From: a virus
Strand: one strand, 5' to 3'
Virus record (IMG/VR): IMGVR_UViG_3300047550_001415
Location: 1 to 40,441 of that record
DNA: 40,441 nucleotides
Both the position numbers and the translations under genes were made by a program. The notes below the pieces were generated by a model that made no database searches, was not told the origin of the DNA, and saw only the letters and a list, made by a program, of their open reading frames with translations. Shown here piece after piece: positions 1 to 9,673 of the stretch (its first letter is position 1; every line of letters begins with the position of its first letter).

Positions 1-1
1 C

Positions 2-1327
<1,326 letters not shown>

Positions 1328-1338
1328 GGGGGTAACAT

Positions 1339-4236
1339 ATGAGTGCTCCTATTTGGACAACACCAGCAGGATTATTAGGCGTCGCGCCAGTATTAGTTAA
1401 TAGAAATATTCAAGTTGTTGCGGAACCCGTATTGCCTGCGGTTACTATTTCATATAGATTAATAAGCGGATCTGTACCTGCAGGTATGACCTTTCAAAAT
1501 GTGGGTATTATAACAGGTGCCCCGGCTGTACAAACAGCAAACACTACAAGCACATTTGTTATAAGAGTCACAGACAATCTAGGTAATTTTGCTGATAGAA
1601 CATTTAGCATAAGTGTATCAGGCTCACTAGTTCCTACATTCACTACACCTGAAGGTCCTATATTAGAGACATTTGATAGTTTATGGGTAGAGCAGGCTAT
1701 AGTTTACAATAACCCATTATCTACAAATCCAGTAAATATTCGTGTATTACAAGGTTCATTGCCACCAGGCCTAGAAATCAACGAGTTTGGTCTTATAAGA
1801 GGTTATCCTGAAGCGCCAGTTAATATCGTTAACTTGACAGAAGTTACTACAGTATCAAACGCTACAGATTTTACTACAAGCAGCATAACTGTATTAAGCA
1901 CAGTAGATTTTTTAATCAATAGACCTGTAGTGTTTACAGGTACTGTATTAGGTGGATTAGTTGCCGGCACTGTTTATTATATTAAAGAAATACTTAATTC
2001 AACACAATTTACAATTAGTGCTATACCAGGCGGCTCGACATTAGTGTTAAATACCGACACAGGCTTGATGGATGTGACACTACCTGCTATAGTATCCGGA
2101 CAACCTACAAAAAGACAATATAATTTTACTTTGATATTAAGCAGCCCATTAGGTAATGATCTTGCACAATATAATATCACTGTCATCAATCAGCAATTAC
2201 CTATCAGTCAAGGTGGTCAGGGAAAACCTCCTAATAACAGAAATCCTGTAATCTTCAATACAAGACCGCAGACATACGATATTGAGCCATTACCTGATTT
2301 TAGATATTATGTGTTGCCTCCTGACGATGCTGTGTCGATACCTGGTACTACATATACACCAGGAAGCAAAGCATATATAGGACAATTCTTATCAGGAAAC
2401 TTTTTTGCATTCAAGATTTTAGGTTACGATTTTGATCAACAAGAATTGACTTACACCTTCAATGAATTACCATTATGGATGACGGGAGATTCTAGCACAG
2501 GTTGGGTATACGGTACTCCTACTGTAGACCCTAATACTATAGAAGAATTTGATTTCGTTGCTTTTGTACAAAAAACCGTGAGTTCAGAGTTGGGTAGTTT
2601 GACTTTTAGATTTAGTTTGCGTGTAGCAAATAATATTGAAGGTCAAGTGACTTGGTTGACTGACAATGATCTAGGCAATATATTTAATGCTAGCGAGAGC
2701 AATAAGAAAGTAGAAGCCACATCTGATGTTTCGTTACAATATGATTTTGTTAGCGGAACATTACCCCCTAATCTTACTTTTAACGGAACAACAGGTACTA
2801 TAGATGGTATAGTATCATATCAACCTACAACTAATTATAAAGAAAAAGGCACAAGTTCAACTTGGACATTTACTATCAAGGCATATAATCCTGACATATT
2901 AGATGAAGACGATCAACCATTGATTTCAAGTCAAAGAACATTTACTTTGACTGTGCTACAAGAATATGATATACCAACTGATAATCTCTATATCAAATGC
3001 ACTCCGAGTTTGTATGACAGAGATATCATAGCGTCATTGTTAGACAATACTACTTTGATTCCCGACAGTTATATCTATAGACCCGAAGATGATAACTATG
3101 GCAAGGCAACAAGCGTGATCTACGCACATGCTTATGGCATATATTCTAGCGATATCGAAAAATATATTGAAGCAGTAAAGAAAAATCATTATTGGCGTAG
3201 CATAATATTAGGTCAACTAAAAACTGCTGTTGCTAAAGACGAGAATGGATTACCATTGTATGAGGTTGTATATTCAACGGTAATAGACAATCTACAAAAA
3301 TATGATCCTAACTATGATTATGATTATAGATATAGCACAAGCATAAACGAAGAAATATTCTGGCCAAGATTTATAGACTTAAATCTAGGTCCGTGGTATA
3401 CTAGTAGCTCAGACATTTATACTAGTTACATCTTTAACCAAGAAGCAAAGATTATCACCAATTATTTTGAATATGATTTGTTGACGCAGACTGGATTACC
3501 TATATTGATGCAGCAGGGCGTTCCTACATTCTATACTAGTTTGACTCCAGGTTATGCTAGAGTATTATATCCAAATAGTTTAGAGAACATGCGTAAGCGT
3601 GTAGAGCAAGAATTAGGTGTAGACTTTAATTTCAGACTGCTGCCATTATGGATGACAAGTCAGCAGGCTGATGGCAACACATTAGGTTTTACCCCTGCAT
3701 GGGTAATAGCATATACGAAGATACCAGAACCCGTCACAACAACTGCCACTGCTACATTTAATCTTACAAGTGAAGTGCAAATGTCTTCAGTAGATGGTTT
3801 CATAGTAGGTGGTAAGATAGTATTCACTGGTGATAGCATAGGTAGTTTGAATCAAGGACAAGTATATTATGTCAATGAGATAAACACTATCACTAACCGT
3901 ATAAAACTTAGCCTCACACAGTATGGAACTAATATAACTTTAGTTTCAGGTACAGGAAGCATGACAGCAGTATATGATGCTATGTCATATGCTGATATCA
4001 TCAAGCATAATATTGAAACAGAATGGCCATATACATTGAACAAGATCAATTTCCAGATAGACAGATTTACTGTTAATAAAGAATTGACATATGACCTATC
4101 TACTCAAGTCACTCCTAGCAGTTGGACTAGATATCCTAGTGGGGTGCCTGTACCAGATCCTACAGACAGCAAAGACTTTTATGTGCTGTTTCCGAGACGC
4201 ACTATATTGCCGGATAAGACGCAGTATAATTTGTGA
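1339..4236 (+). CDS. Large structural protein with Ig-like (He_PIG type) domains
   Basis: 965 residues, starting at ATG after a strong GAGGGGGT ribosome site, 11 bases after the fibre gene. The N-terminal half holds several putative-Ig (He_PIG/cadherin-like) signatures of the form G-S-x-P-x-G-[ML]-x-F/I...G-x-I-x-G-x-P: GSVPAGMTF...ITGAP, GSLPPGLEI...IRGYP and GTLPPNLTF...IDG. Between and after them lie copies of a Val-Gly-Tyr-Tyr-type module (GGLVAGTVYYIKEI near 1950-1995, NQGQVYYVNEI near 3855-3885) that also occurs in the next gene (GQVYYVKT). The C-terminal third is Tyr/Asp rich and ends after a PTDSKDFYVLFPRR stretch. He_PIG domains are common in phage adhesins, so a tail or baseplate-associated host-recognition role is inferred. 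No enzymatic motif was seen. Confidence 0.7.
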   Translation: MSAPIWTTPAGLLGVAPVLVNRNIQVVAEPVLPAVTISYRLISGSVPAGMTFQNVGIITGAPAVQTANTTSTFVIRVTDNLGNFADRTFSISVSGSLVPTFTTPEGPILETFDSLWVEQAIVYNNPLSTNPVNIRVLQGSLPPGLEINEFGLIRGYPEAPVNIVNLTEVTTVSNATDFTTSSITVLSTVDFLINRPVVFTGTVLGGLVAGTVYYIKEILNSTQFTISAIPGGSTLVLNTDTGLMDVTLPAIVSGQPTKRQYNFTLILSSPLGNDLAQYNITVINQQLPISQGGQGKPPNNRNPVIFNTRPQTYDIEPLPDFRYYVLPPDDAVSIPGTTYTPGSKAYIGQFLSGNFFAFKILGYDFDQQELTYTFNELPLWMTGDSSTGWVYGTPTVDPNTIEEFDFVAFVQKTVSSELGSLTFRFSLRVANNIEGQVTWLTDNDLGNIFNASESNKKVEATSDVSLQYDFVSGTLPPNLTFNGTTGTIDGIVSYQPTTNYKEKGTSSTWTFTIKAYNPDILDEDDQPLISSQRTFTLTVLQEYDIPTDNLYIKCTPSLYDRDIIASLLDNTTLIPDSYIYRPEDDNYGKATSVIYAHAYGIYSSDIEKYIEAVKKNHYWRSIILGQLKTAVAKDENGLPLYEVVYSTVIDNLQKYDPNYDYDYRYSTSINEEIFWPRFIDLNLGPWYTSSSDIYTSYIFNQEAKIITNYFEYDLLTQTGLPILMQQGVPTFYTSLTPGYARVLYPNSLENMRKRVEQELGVDFNFRLLPLWMTSQQADGNTLGFTPAWVIAYTKIPEPVTTTATATFNLTSEVQMSSVDGFIVGGKIVFTGDSIGSLNQGQVYYVNEINTITNRIKLSLTQYGTNITLVSGTGSMTAVYDAMSYADIIKHNIETEWPYTLNKINFQIDRFTVNKELTYDLSTQVTPSSWTRYPSGVPVPDPTDSKDFYVLFPRRTILPDKTQYNL

Positions 4237-4249
4237 CGGTTTTAATTTA

Positions 4250-4257
4250 CATAAATA
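4250..4257 (+). promoter_or_regulatory. Putative T4-like late promoter (CATAAATA)
   Basis: CATAAATACTT lies 20 bases upstream of the ATG at 4278 in the 41-base gap between two structural genes. It matches the NATAAATA core of T4-like late promoters (T4 consensus TATAAATA) and shares the downstream CT with other copies in this window. Confidence 0.5.
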
Positions 4258-4277
4258 CTTAGGGAAACATACAAGAT

Positions 4278-5351
4278 ATGAGTACGATTAATACAAACGG
4301 CATCGATGTAAATTATCCAATTCCTGGACAAAATAACAGCACTCAGGGGTTCCGTGACAACTTTACTGCCATCAAGACAAATCTTAACACAGCAGGCACT
4401 GAGATCACAGACCTACAGAACAAAGTCGTACTAAAGTCAGCATTAGCGAATACTGTATTGAATAACGACATGGCGAATACATTGATCGCCAACTGTAGCA
4501 CATTGCAGTTCCGTGCTACAACATATAATCTAGGTAACGCATTAGTAGATAATGTCACTGTAGATTGCAGTCTAGGTGATCTACAATATGGTAATCTAGC
4601 AGGTAACATCGTATTAAATTTTGGAAGTTGGGCTCCAACCAATACACAAAGCACAGTAAAACTACAATTAGGCAGACCAAACAACTTAGCAAATTATAAT
4701 ATTACATTCTCAGGGAACGCACAGATTAATCAAAACTCAGGTTGGAGCCTGCTGGAAAACAGTGGATCAAATGGTGGGCTGGCTACACTATCCTTTCCCT
4801 ATGATACGACAAGATTAGATTTAACTATCACATCAACAGATTGCGGTGTGTCATTATATGTCCAACCAACCAACAGACCGTTTAAGACTACACAAATACA
4901 AGAACGCACTCCAAGTCCGGTTGGATATCTAGGAGATGTAGCAGGCACAGCAGCAGTCGATGCTAATTATTTTTATGTATGTACAGGAAATTTTGATGCG
5001 ACTACATTTTCAGGCAACGCAATTTCTACAACGACGGGTACAAATATAATTAGTTTTGATGCCGCATTAAGTGCAAATGTTGTAGCAAACATGCCTGTAG
5101 TTTTTGATACGATGTTTATTAACGGTGTGAGCGTGACTTCATTTGCCGGTATAGAATCGGGTCAAGTATACTATGTTAAGACGAAGCCCACATCTCAAAC
5201 CATCACTATCAGTGATACAAGATCCGGCGGTGTGGCAGGTACTACTTTAGCCATAAGCACCGTTGCTGCAAATGCAGGTCAGACTTACATGGATGCGACT
5301 TTCTATGAGGGTAGCAACATATGGAAAAGGGCATCACTATCAACTTGGTAA
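4278..5351 (+). CDS. Phage structural protein, likely tail-fibre associated
   Basis: 357 residues. The N-terminus (NGIDVNYPIPGQNNSTQGF followed by RDNF) is a block I associate with structural proteins of T4-like pelagic phages; it probably docks the protein to the virion. A short polar helical stretch (ITDLQNKVVLKSALA) follows, then a beta-rich body. Residues about 235-345 contain the Gly-Gln-Val-Tyr-Tyr-Val-Lys module also present twice in the 965-residue protein upstream, suggesting shared adhesin building blocks. It sits behind a late-promoter-like element, as expected for a virion gene. The exact location in the particle cannot be told. Confidence 0.6.
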   Translation: MSTINTNGIDVNYPIPGQNNSTQGFRDNFTAIKTNLNTAGTEITDLQNKVVLKSALANTVLNNDMANTLIANCSTLQFRATTYNLGNALVDNVTVDCSLGDLQYGNLAGNIVLNFGSWAPTNTQSTVKLQLGRPNNLANYNITFSGNAQINQNSGWSLLENSGSNGGLATLSFPYDTTRLDLTITSTDCGVSLYVQPTNRPFKTTQIQERTPSPVGYLGDVAGTAAVDANYFYVCTGNFDATTFSGNAISTTTGTNIISFDAALSANVVANMPVVFDTMFINGVSVTSFAGIESGQVYYVKTKPTSQTITISDTRSGGVAGTTLAISTVAANAGQTYMDATFYEGSNIWKRASLSTW

Positions 5352-5354
5352 TAA

Positions 5355-5582
5355 ATGGAACATCCATTCATTAATGATCTAAGCGATAAGTCCATAGAGC
5401 AACTTCAGGAGACACTCACAGGTCTATATTCGAAGTTGACATTCGCACAACGAACAGGTAATCAACCGTTGACTCAACAGATTAATATGGTCATAGAGAG
5501 TTACAAAAAAGAGTACAAGAAAAAGATCGATGCTATGATCAAGAAACAAAACATTGAGGGACAAGTTAGAATCAGTAAATAA
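5355..5582 (+). CDS. Small helical conserved phage protein
   Basis: 75 residues starting 4 bases after the previous stop. The sequence is highly charged and helical (LSDKSIEQLQETLTGLY, then a Gln/Lys-rich stretch ending KKKIDAMIKKQN), consistent with a short coiled coil. I recognise the general type as a small protein found near structural genes in T4-like marine phages but know no function. No cysteine pair, membrane segment or catalytic motif is visible. Confidence 0.55.
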   Translation: MEHPFINDLSDKSIEQLQETLTGLYSKLTFAQRTGNQPLTQQINMVIESYKKEYKKKIDAMIKKQNIEGQVRISK

Positions 5583-5586
5583 GTCT

Positions 5587-6135
5587 ATGTCTCACAGCAA
5601 GGTACATAAAAGTTTTACATTTCAATCTGCTATCCATTTTAATGATAGATTCATGGTCAATCTGTATGAGATGGACGCAAAATTTGAGATTTACACAGAA
5701 GACACTAGAGAGCAAAATATTGCGATAGAAAGGGTCGCACACTTTTTAGGTACAGAAATCGAAGATTGCTTGTTCATATCGATTGAAGAAAAGGATATGA
5801 TCAACAAATATAGTGTTGCTGGAATAAAAGTTTGCACAGTTCCCGAAGATCCATATGATCAGATCATTGGGTTAATATTGCTAAACAAATGCAATGCTAT
5901 AATGGAAGGCAAAATCATTATGACGGAAATTGTATTGGGCAGCAAATTAAGCAATCTGATTAAATTTGAATTAAATCATGAAGTAGCCGCAGCAGAATTC
6001 GATGGCAAAAATTGGTACAATGATTCATCGTTAAGAATGGTAGACAAATTCAGCAAAAAGGACAAGATCGTAAATCTATTTGACCACAAATATGATAGTT
6101 GGGAAGATTTAGGATTGACTTGGGAAGAAAAATAA
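5587..6135 (+). CDS. Conserved hypothetical phage protein
   Basis: 182 residues from ATG 5587, five bases after the preceding stop. An ATG at 5554 in frame would overlap the previous gene by 29 bases and is less likely. The protein looks mixed alpha/beta and soluble (EMDAKFEIYTEDTREQN, then IAIERVAHFLG) and is acidic at its C-terminus. No known catalytic motif is apparent. It sits directly before the short DnaE-like gene, so they may be co-transcribed. Function unknown. Confidence 0.5.
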   Translation: MSHSKVHKSFTFQSAIHFNDRFMVNLYEMDAKFEIYTEDTREQNIAIERVAHFLGTEIEDCLFISIEEKDMINKYSVAGIKVCTVPEDPYDQIIGLILLNKCNAIMEGKIIMTEIVLGSKLSNLIKFELNHEVAAAEFDGKNWYNDSSLRMVDKFSKKDKIVNLFDHKYDSWEDLGLTWEEK

Positions 6136-6149
6136 AGTATCATGTTAAT

Positions 6150-6656
6150 ATGCGAACTGATACATTTGGTCAAATTATATTAACAGAAGATGACCTCTGC
6201 GACATCTATCTAACTGATCCGGACAAAATTTTTAAAGAAGTTTTGTCAGAAGAACGCATACAGATATCTGACATACTTGATTTAACAAATAAGCCAAACA
6301 TCAAACAATACATAGAACCGGCATCTAATGTCGAGGCATTTGATGTTAGTAATCAGACAAATTGGTACATGCCTAAATCTTATAAAGAGTTGGACATAGC
6401 CAAATATGTGTTAGAGTTATGTAGTACTGAAGAAGAATTACAAAGGGTAGGCGAAGAATTGCTCTTGTTTCAAGAGCGCGGTATGTTTGATCTATTGCGC
6501 TACATGAAATATCTTGTTGATACTATGCGTGAAAATAACATAGTGTGGGGTGTAGGTCGGGGCAGCAGCACAAGCAGTTTTGTTTTGTACCTTATAGGGA
6601 TCCACAAAATAAATAGTCTTTATTATGATTTGTCGATAGACGAATTCTTAAAGTGA
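6150..6656 (+). CDS. Short protein resembling a fragment of DNA polymerase III alpha (DnaE)
   Basis: 168 residues from ATG 6150, just after the previous stop; earlier in-frame codons overlap the upstream gene. The last 70 residues (ERGMFDLLRYMKYLVDT...GVGRGSSTSSFVLYLIGIH...DEFLK) align by eye with the DnaE segment that reads YFLIVWDFIRWA...GPGRGSAAGSLVAYALGI...ERFLN. In DnaE this Gly-Arg-Gly-Ser loop lies in the palm and precedes the catalytic PDxDxDF motif. Here the protein stops just before that motif, so it lacks the catalytic aspartates and cannot polymerise alone. The N-terminal 95 residues are not recognisable. It may be a nucleotide- or DNA-binding relic turned regulator. The GRGSS match is seen; the role is inference. 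Confidence 0.5.
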   Translation: MRTDTFGQIILTEDDLCDIYLTDPDKIFKEVLSEERIQISDILDLTNKPNIKQYIEPASNVEAFDVSNQTNWYMPKSYKELDIAKYVLELCSTEEELQRVGEELLLFQERGMFDLLRYMKYLVDTMRENNIVWGVGRGSSTSSFVLYLIGIHKINSLYYDLSIDEFLK

Positions 6657-6665
6657 GGAAATAAA

Positions 6666-7019
6666 ATGAAACAATATCGTTCAGCACAGGGCAAGACAGT
6701 TGATATGGCAGCATTGGCAGCAAAGAACGAGCGCGTCCGTGCAGTTGGAAACATGAAAGCAAATGCTAGGGGTGACACTATCGATAGCCATGGCAAAGTA
6801 GTCGTGCCAGTAACTCAGAAAGTAGGACAGCAATATCAAGCTACTGTAGGCAATAGATCAGCGCAGCCACAAAAAAATAAACCACAAGTAGACAAACCAA
6901 TTCCACCGGTGCCTGCTTCAGCGTCCCCTGCATTGACTAAAGAAGAAGTCGAATTGGATAGTTTTAGCATAGACGATTTAGAAGTAGAACAAATCAAAGC
7001 AAAGGAAACTAAGAAGTAA
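6666..7019 (+). CDS. Conserved T4-like phage protein, basic and proline-rich
   Basis: 117 residues with a GAGGAAATAAA ribosome site before ATG 6666. The N-terminal half (KQYRSAQGKTVDMAALAAK, then NERVRAVGNMKANARGDTID) is a well-ordered basic block that I associate with a conserved protein of T4-like marine phages. The second half is a Pro/Ala/Lys linker ending in an acidic stretch (DSFSIDDLEVEQ). No enzymatic motif is visible. A virion or assembly role is plausible from company but not shown. Confidence 0.5.
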   Translation: MKQYRSAQGKTVDMAALAAKNERVRAVGNMKANARGDTIDSHGKVVVPVTQKVGQQYQATVGNRSAQPQKNKPQVDKPIPPVPASASPALTKEEVELDSFSIDDLEVEQIKAKETKK

Positions 7020-7020
7020 T

Positions 7021-7374
7021 ATGGCAAATATCAACGCATATAAAGTAGGTAGCCTGAAACCATTGAATGATACGATCATAGTATCAGATATGCATTTCGG
7101 GGAAAGATTGAGTCAAGGTGGTATCATACTCAGAAACGATGACACAAAGAGTGTTGGTATCAGACCGCGATGGGCTAAGGTCTATGCTGTAGGTCCTGAA
7201 CAGAAAGATGTGCAGGTAGGACAGTATATCATGATCGCACATGGTCGTTGGACTCGCGGTATTAAGATTGAAGACACAAATGGTGAACAGATCATTCGCA
7301 AAGTTGATCCGAATGATGTATTGTTAATCAGCGATGAAGAGGTCAACGACTACACTATTAGCGATAAGGAGTAA
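7021..7374 (+). CDS. GroES-like co-chaperonin
   Basis: 117 residues, one base after the preceding stop. The core reads LKPLNDTIIVSDM...GGIIL...WAKVYAVGPEQKDVQVGQYIMIAHGRWTRGI, the Cpn10 pattern: N-terminal strand, mobile-loop region with a Gly-Gly-Ile-Ile-Leu hinge, then the beta-barrel. Cpn10 proteins are about 95-100 residues, so this one carries a short acidic C-terminal extension. In T4 the unrelated-sequence gp31 replaces GroES on host GroEL to fold major capsid protein gp23. A phage GroES-like protein probably does the same here, letting host GroEL accept a large capsid subunit. That substrate is inferred. Confidence 0.8.
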   Translation: MANINAYKVGSLKPLNDTIIVSDMHFGERLSQGGIILRNDDTKSVGIRPRWAKVYAVGPEQKDVQVGQYIMIAHGRWTRGIKIEDTNGEQIIRKVDPNDVLLISDEEVNDYTISDKE

Positions 7375-7377
7375 TTC

Positions 7378-8058
7378 ATGTATACTATCTCACACCCATA
7401 CAAAACAGCAAGCGAAATTAATATCGCTATGGCCCGTGTTTATCAAAATATGAGCCTTGCTGTATTAACATCTATGATTGTTAGTTACCTTGTAGGCACA
7501 AGCCCAGAACTACTGCAATTCTTTTTCACAGGATTTGTAAAATGGATTGTTATATTTGCCCCATTAGCGGCGGTTTTTGCTGTATCCTTTGCCTTAAATA
7601 GTAGACCCAGCAGAAATGTTGCTTTGATATTGTTGCATGGATTTGCAGCATTGATGGGTCTTAGTTTCGCTACTATCTTTGCTGTATTTCAGATGGGCAG
7701 CATTGTAAGTGCATTTATGGGTGCAGCCATCTTATTTGGAGTAATGAGTTTTTATGGATACTTTACTAAAAAGAGTCTTGATAGTGTTGGGCGTTTTATG
7801 TTTGTGGGCCTTATTGCCATTGTTATTGCCAGTATTGTTAATATTTTCATTGGTAGTAATGTTTTTACCATGGTTATTAGTGCTTTGGCTATTATCATTT
7901 TTCTTGGTTTGACTGCATACGATACCCAAAATATCAGAGAGACAGTTCAGCGTAGCACTACCGATCATGTCGAGGAAGTCCAGGGTGCATTGACATTGTA
8001 TCTGAATTTCATTAATATATTCTTATCATTGCTACAACTCTTTGGTGATAGGAAATAA
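7378..8058 (+). CDS. Bax inhibitor-1 / YccA family membrane protein
   Basis: 226 residues with about seven hydrophobic segments and almost no polar loops. The C-terminal signature FLGLTAYDTQNIRE, followed by LTLYLNFINIFLSLLQLFG, is characteristic of the BI-1/YccA/YbhL (UPF0005) family, which normally runs 220-235 residues, so it is full length. Family knowledge: E. coli YccA is a substrate and inhibitor of the membrane protease FtsH, and other members are pH-sensitive calcium leak channels. A phage copy could protect phage membrane proteins from FtsH or alter ion balance; this is inference. It overlaps the clamp-loader gene by one base (TAATG). Confidence 0.85.
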   Translation: MYTISHPYKTASEINIAMARVYQNMSLAVLTSMIVSYLVGTSPELLQFFFTGFVKWIVIFAPLAAVFAVSFALNSRPSRNVALILLHGFAALMGLSFATIFAVFQMGSIVSAFMGAAILFGVMSFYGYFTKKSLDSVGRFMFVGLIAIVIASIVNIFIGSNVFTMVISALAIIIFLGLTAYDTQNIRETVQRSTTDHVEEVQGALTLYLNFINIFLSLLQLFGDRK

Positions 8059-8981
8059 TGAAGAACAAACTCTGGGTAGAAAAGTACAGACCTAACAAGG
8101 TCGAAGAATATGTTTTCGTTGACAGTCAGCAGAAGCAGACTGTTCAACATTGGATCAAGGATGAGAGTATTCCTCATCTATTGTTGAGTGGCGATCCAGG
8201 TACTGGTAAGACCACTCTTGCAAAAGTATTGATTAACGAACTGAACATAGAAGATTTTGATGTGCTTGAGATCAACGCAAGCCGTGAGAATGGTATCGAC
8301 ATGCTCAGAGAGAAGATCAACAGTTTTGTGCAGACTATGCCTTTTGGCAAGTTCAAGGTAGTGCTGTTAGACGAAGCGGACTATCTCACACCTCCGGCGC
8401 AAGCCGCCTTGAGAAATGATATGGAAGCGTATCACATGACTGTGCGCTATATCCTTACTTGTAATTATAGACACAAGATCATTCCTGCACTAAAGAGTCG
8501 CTGTCATGAATTCCATATCGCTAAGACCGATATGACTGAATTCACAGCAAGAGCAGCGACGGTATTGGTAACAGAGAACATCGAATTCGACTTAGAAGTG
8601 TTGGATTTATATGTTCGTGCGACTTATCCCGATCTACGCAAATGCTTGAATCAACTTCAGGCTAATAGCATCACAGGTAGTTTAACTCGTCCTAACAACG
8701 AAGCAAGCAGCGAAGATGCATTGTTAGTCAAGGCAGTTGAATGTTTCAAGGGAGGTGATGTGTTGGGCGGTAGGCAGGTGTTGCTTGAGTATATTGCAAC
8801 ATATCCAACACGAATCGAAGATGTCTATAAATGGATGTATGATAATCTAGAACTATGGGGACAAAATAATTTACAGCGCGACACAGCCATCATACACATC
8901 CGTAATGGTCTAGCGCAGTTGCCACTAGTAGGTATTCCTGAGATTTGTCTGGCTGCAACATTAATTGAGTTGACTTCTTGA
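8058..8981 (+). CDS. 44: Sliding clamp loader large subunit (T4 gp44-like AAA+ ATPase)
   Basis: 307 residues. Walker A GDPGTGKT lies at residues 45-52, Walker B VVLLDEAD at about 105-112, sensor 1 TCNYRHKIIPAL and the clamp-loader SRC arginine-finger motif (LKSRCHEF). The N-terminus WVEKYRPNKVEEYV is the usual RFC/gp44 opening. It forms the ATPase ring that opens the sliding clamp (gp45) and loads it for gp43 polymerase, which is also in this window. In T4-like phages the small subunit gp62 usually follows; here the next genes do not look like gp62. Its start overlaps the BI-1 stop, so the two are translationally coupled. Confidence 0.92.
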   Translation: MKNKLWVEKYRPNKVEEYVFVDSQQKQTVQHWIKDESIPHLLLSGDPGTGKTTLAKVLINELNIEDFDVLEINASRENGIDMLREKINSFVQTMPFGKFKVVLLDEADYLTPPAQAALRNDMEAYHMTVRYILTCNYRHKIIPALKSRCHEFHIAKTDMTEFTARAATVLVTENIEFDLEVLDLYVRATYPDLRKCLNQLQANSITGSLTRPNNEASSEDALLVKAVECFKGGDVLGGRQVLLEYIATYPTRIEDVYKWMYDNLELWGQNNLQRDTAIIHIRNGLAQLPLVGIPEICLAATLIELTS

Positions 8982-9012
8982 TATATTAAATAGAACATAG
9001 GAGAACACTATC

Positions 9013-9393
9013 ATGGCATGGCAAGCAACATTAACGATTCACAATAATACAGATTACAACATCACTGTAACACACAACACTACCGGTGATTTGACTACAA
9101 TCAGTCCCGGACAGAGTTGGTTAAACACAACTAGTGACCCTAACAATACTAACGCATTAAAGTTCTGGCAGCAACCTAATGTATGGTTCATGCAGGGCAG
9201 CGCAAGTTTTGGGCCTACTGCTGGGGTATGGGTTGATCGTGGTTGGATGGATCCAAACGGTCAGACTATCAGTATGAATGCAAATGCAAATGGAACTGTC
9301 TTTGTTCAGACTAGCAACGGCGGTAAAGAAATCCTTGCTTGGAATGAATTTGAAGACGGCGGTACTATCGAGTTGACATTCGATAAACAGTAA
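9013..9393 (+). CDS. Hypothetical beta-sandwich-like protein
   Basis: 126 residues after an AGGAGAAC ribosome site. The sequence is rich in Asn, Thr, Gly and Trp with alternating hydrophobic pattern (WQATLTIHNNTDYNITVTH, GTIELTFDK at the end), suggesting an all-beta domain. There is no signal peptide and no cysteine. The overall organisation recalls small beta-sandwich pore or lectin-like proteins such as aegerolysins, but the match is too weak to assign. It lies between the clamp loader and a small conserved gene. Confidence 0.5.
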   Translation: MAWQATLTIHNNTDYNITVTHNTTGDLTTISPGQSWLNTTSDPNNTNALKFWQQPNVWFMQGSASFGPTAGVWVDRGWMDPNGQTISMNANANGTVFVQTSNGGKEILAWNEFEDGGTIELTFDKQ

Positions 9394-9394
9394 T

Positions 9395-9673
9395 ATGCGT
9401 TATTTGTTGATAAGTTTTTATCGCAAGCCAGGTGGACAGATCGATGAGCAAGCACGATTCGTAAAGCGTGTTCGCGGCAGCGATAGTTCTACCGCCAACA
9501 TCATCATGGATTATGGTTTGCGTAAGGTAGAGAAATGTGTTGTCGAAGGTAATAAACTAGATAGAACCTTCGATCAATTGCATGAGTATTATAAAAAAAT
9601 CTATCCTGCTATGGTGGCCCAACTTGAGAAAGAAGGGCCAGCATTAGCAAAACAACGAGAGATTAAATCTTAG
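9395..9673 (+). CDS. Small conserved phage protein
   Basis: 92 residues beginning one base after the preceding stop. The order is beta strand (RYLLISFYRKPGGQIDEQ), a middle block with TANIIMDYGLRKVEKCVVEG, then a helical tail (LHEYYKKIYPAMVAQLEKEG). I recognise the pattern from T4-like aquatic phages as a protein of unknown function. It ends tail-to-tail with phoH on the other strand; the two stop codons overlap by four bases (cTTAGt). Confidence 0.55.
   Translation: MRYLLISFYRKPGGQIDEQARFVKRVRGSDSSTANIIMDYGLRKVEKCVVEGNKLDRTFDQLHEYYKKIYPAMVAQLEKEGPALAKQREIKS

Noticed and set aside
8985-9000. Late promoter (TATTAAATAG) before 9013, and a similar GATTAAATAG before 28170
   Set aside because: Both have an extra T inside the NATAAATA core and lack the ACT extension, so the match is too weak.
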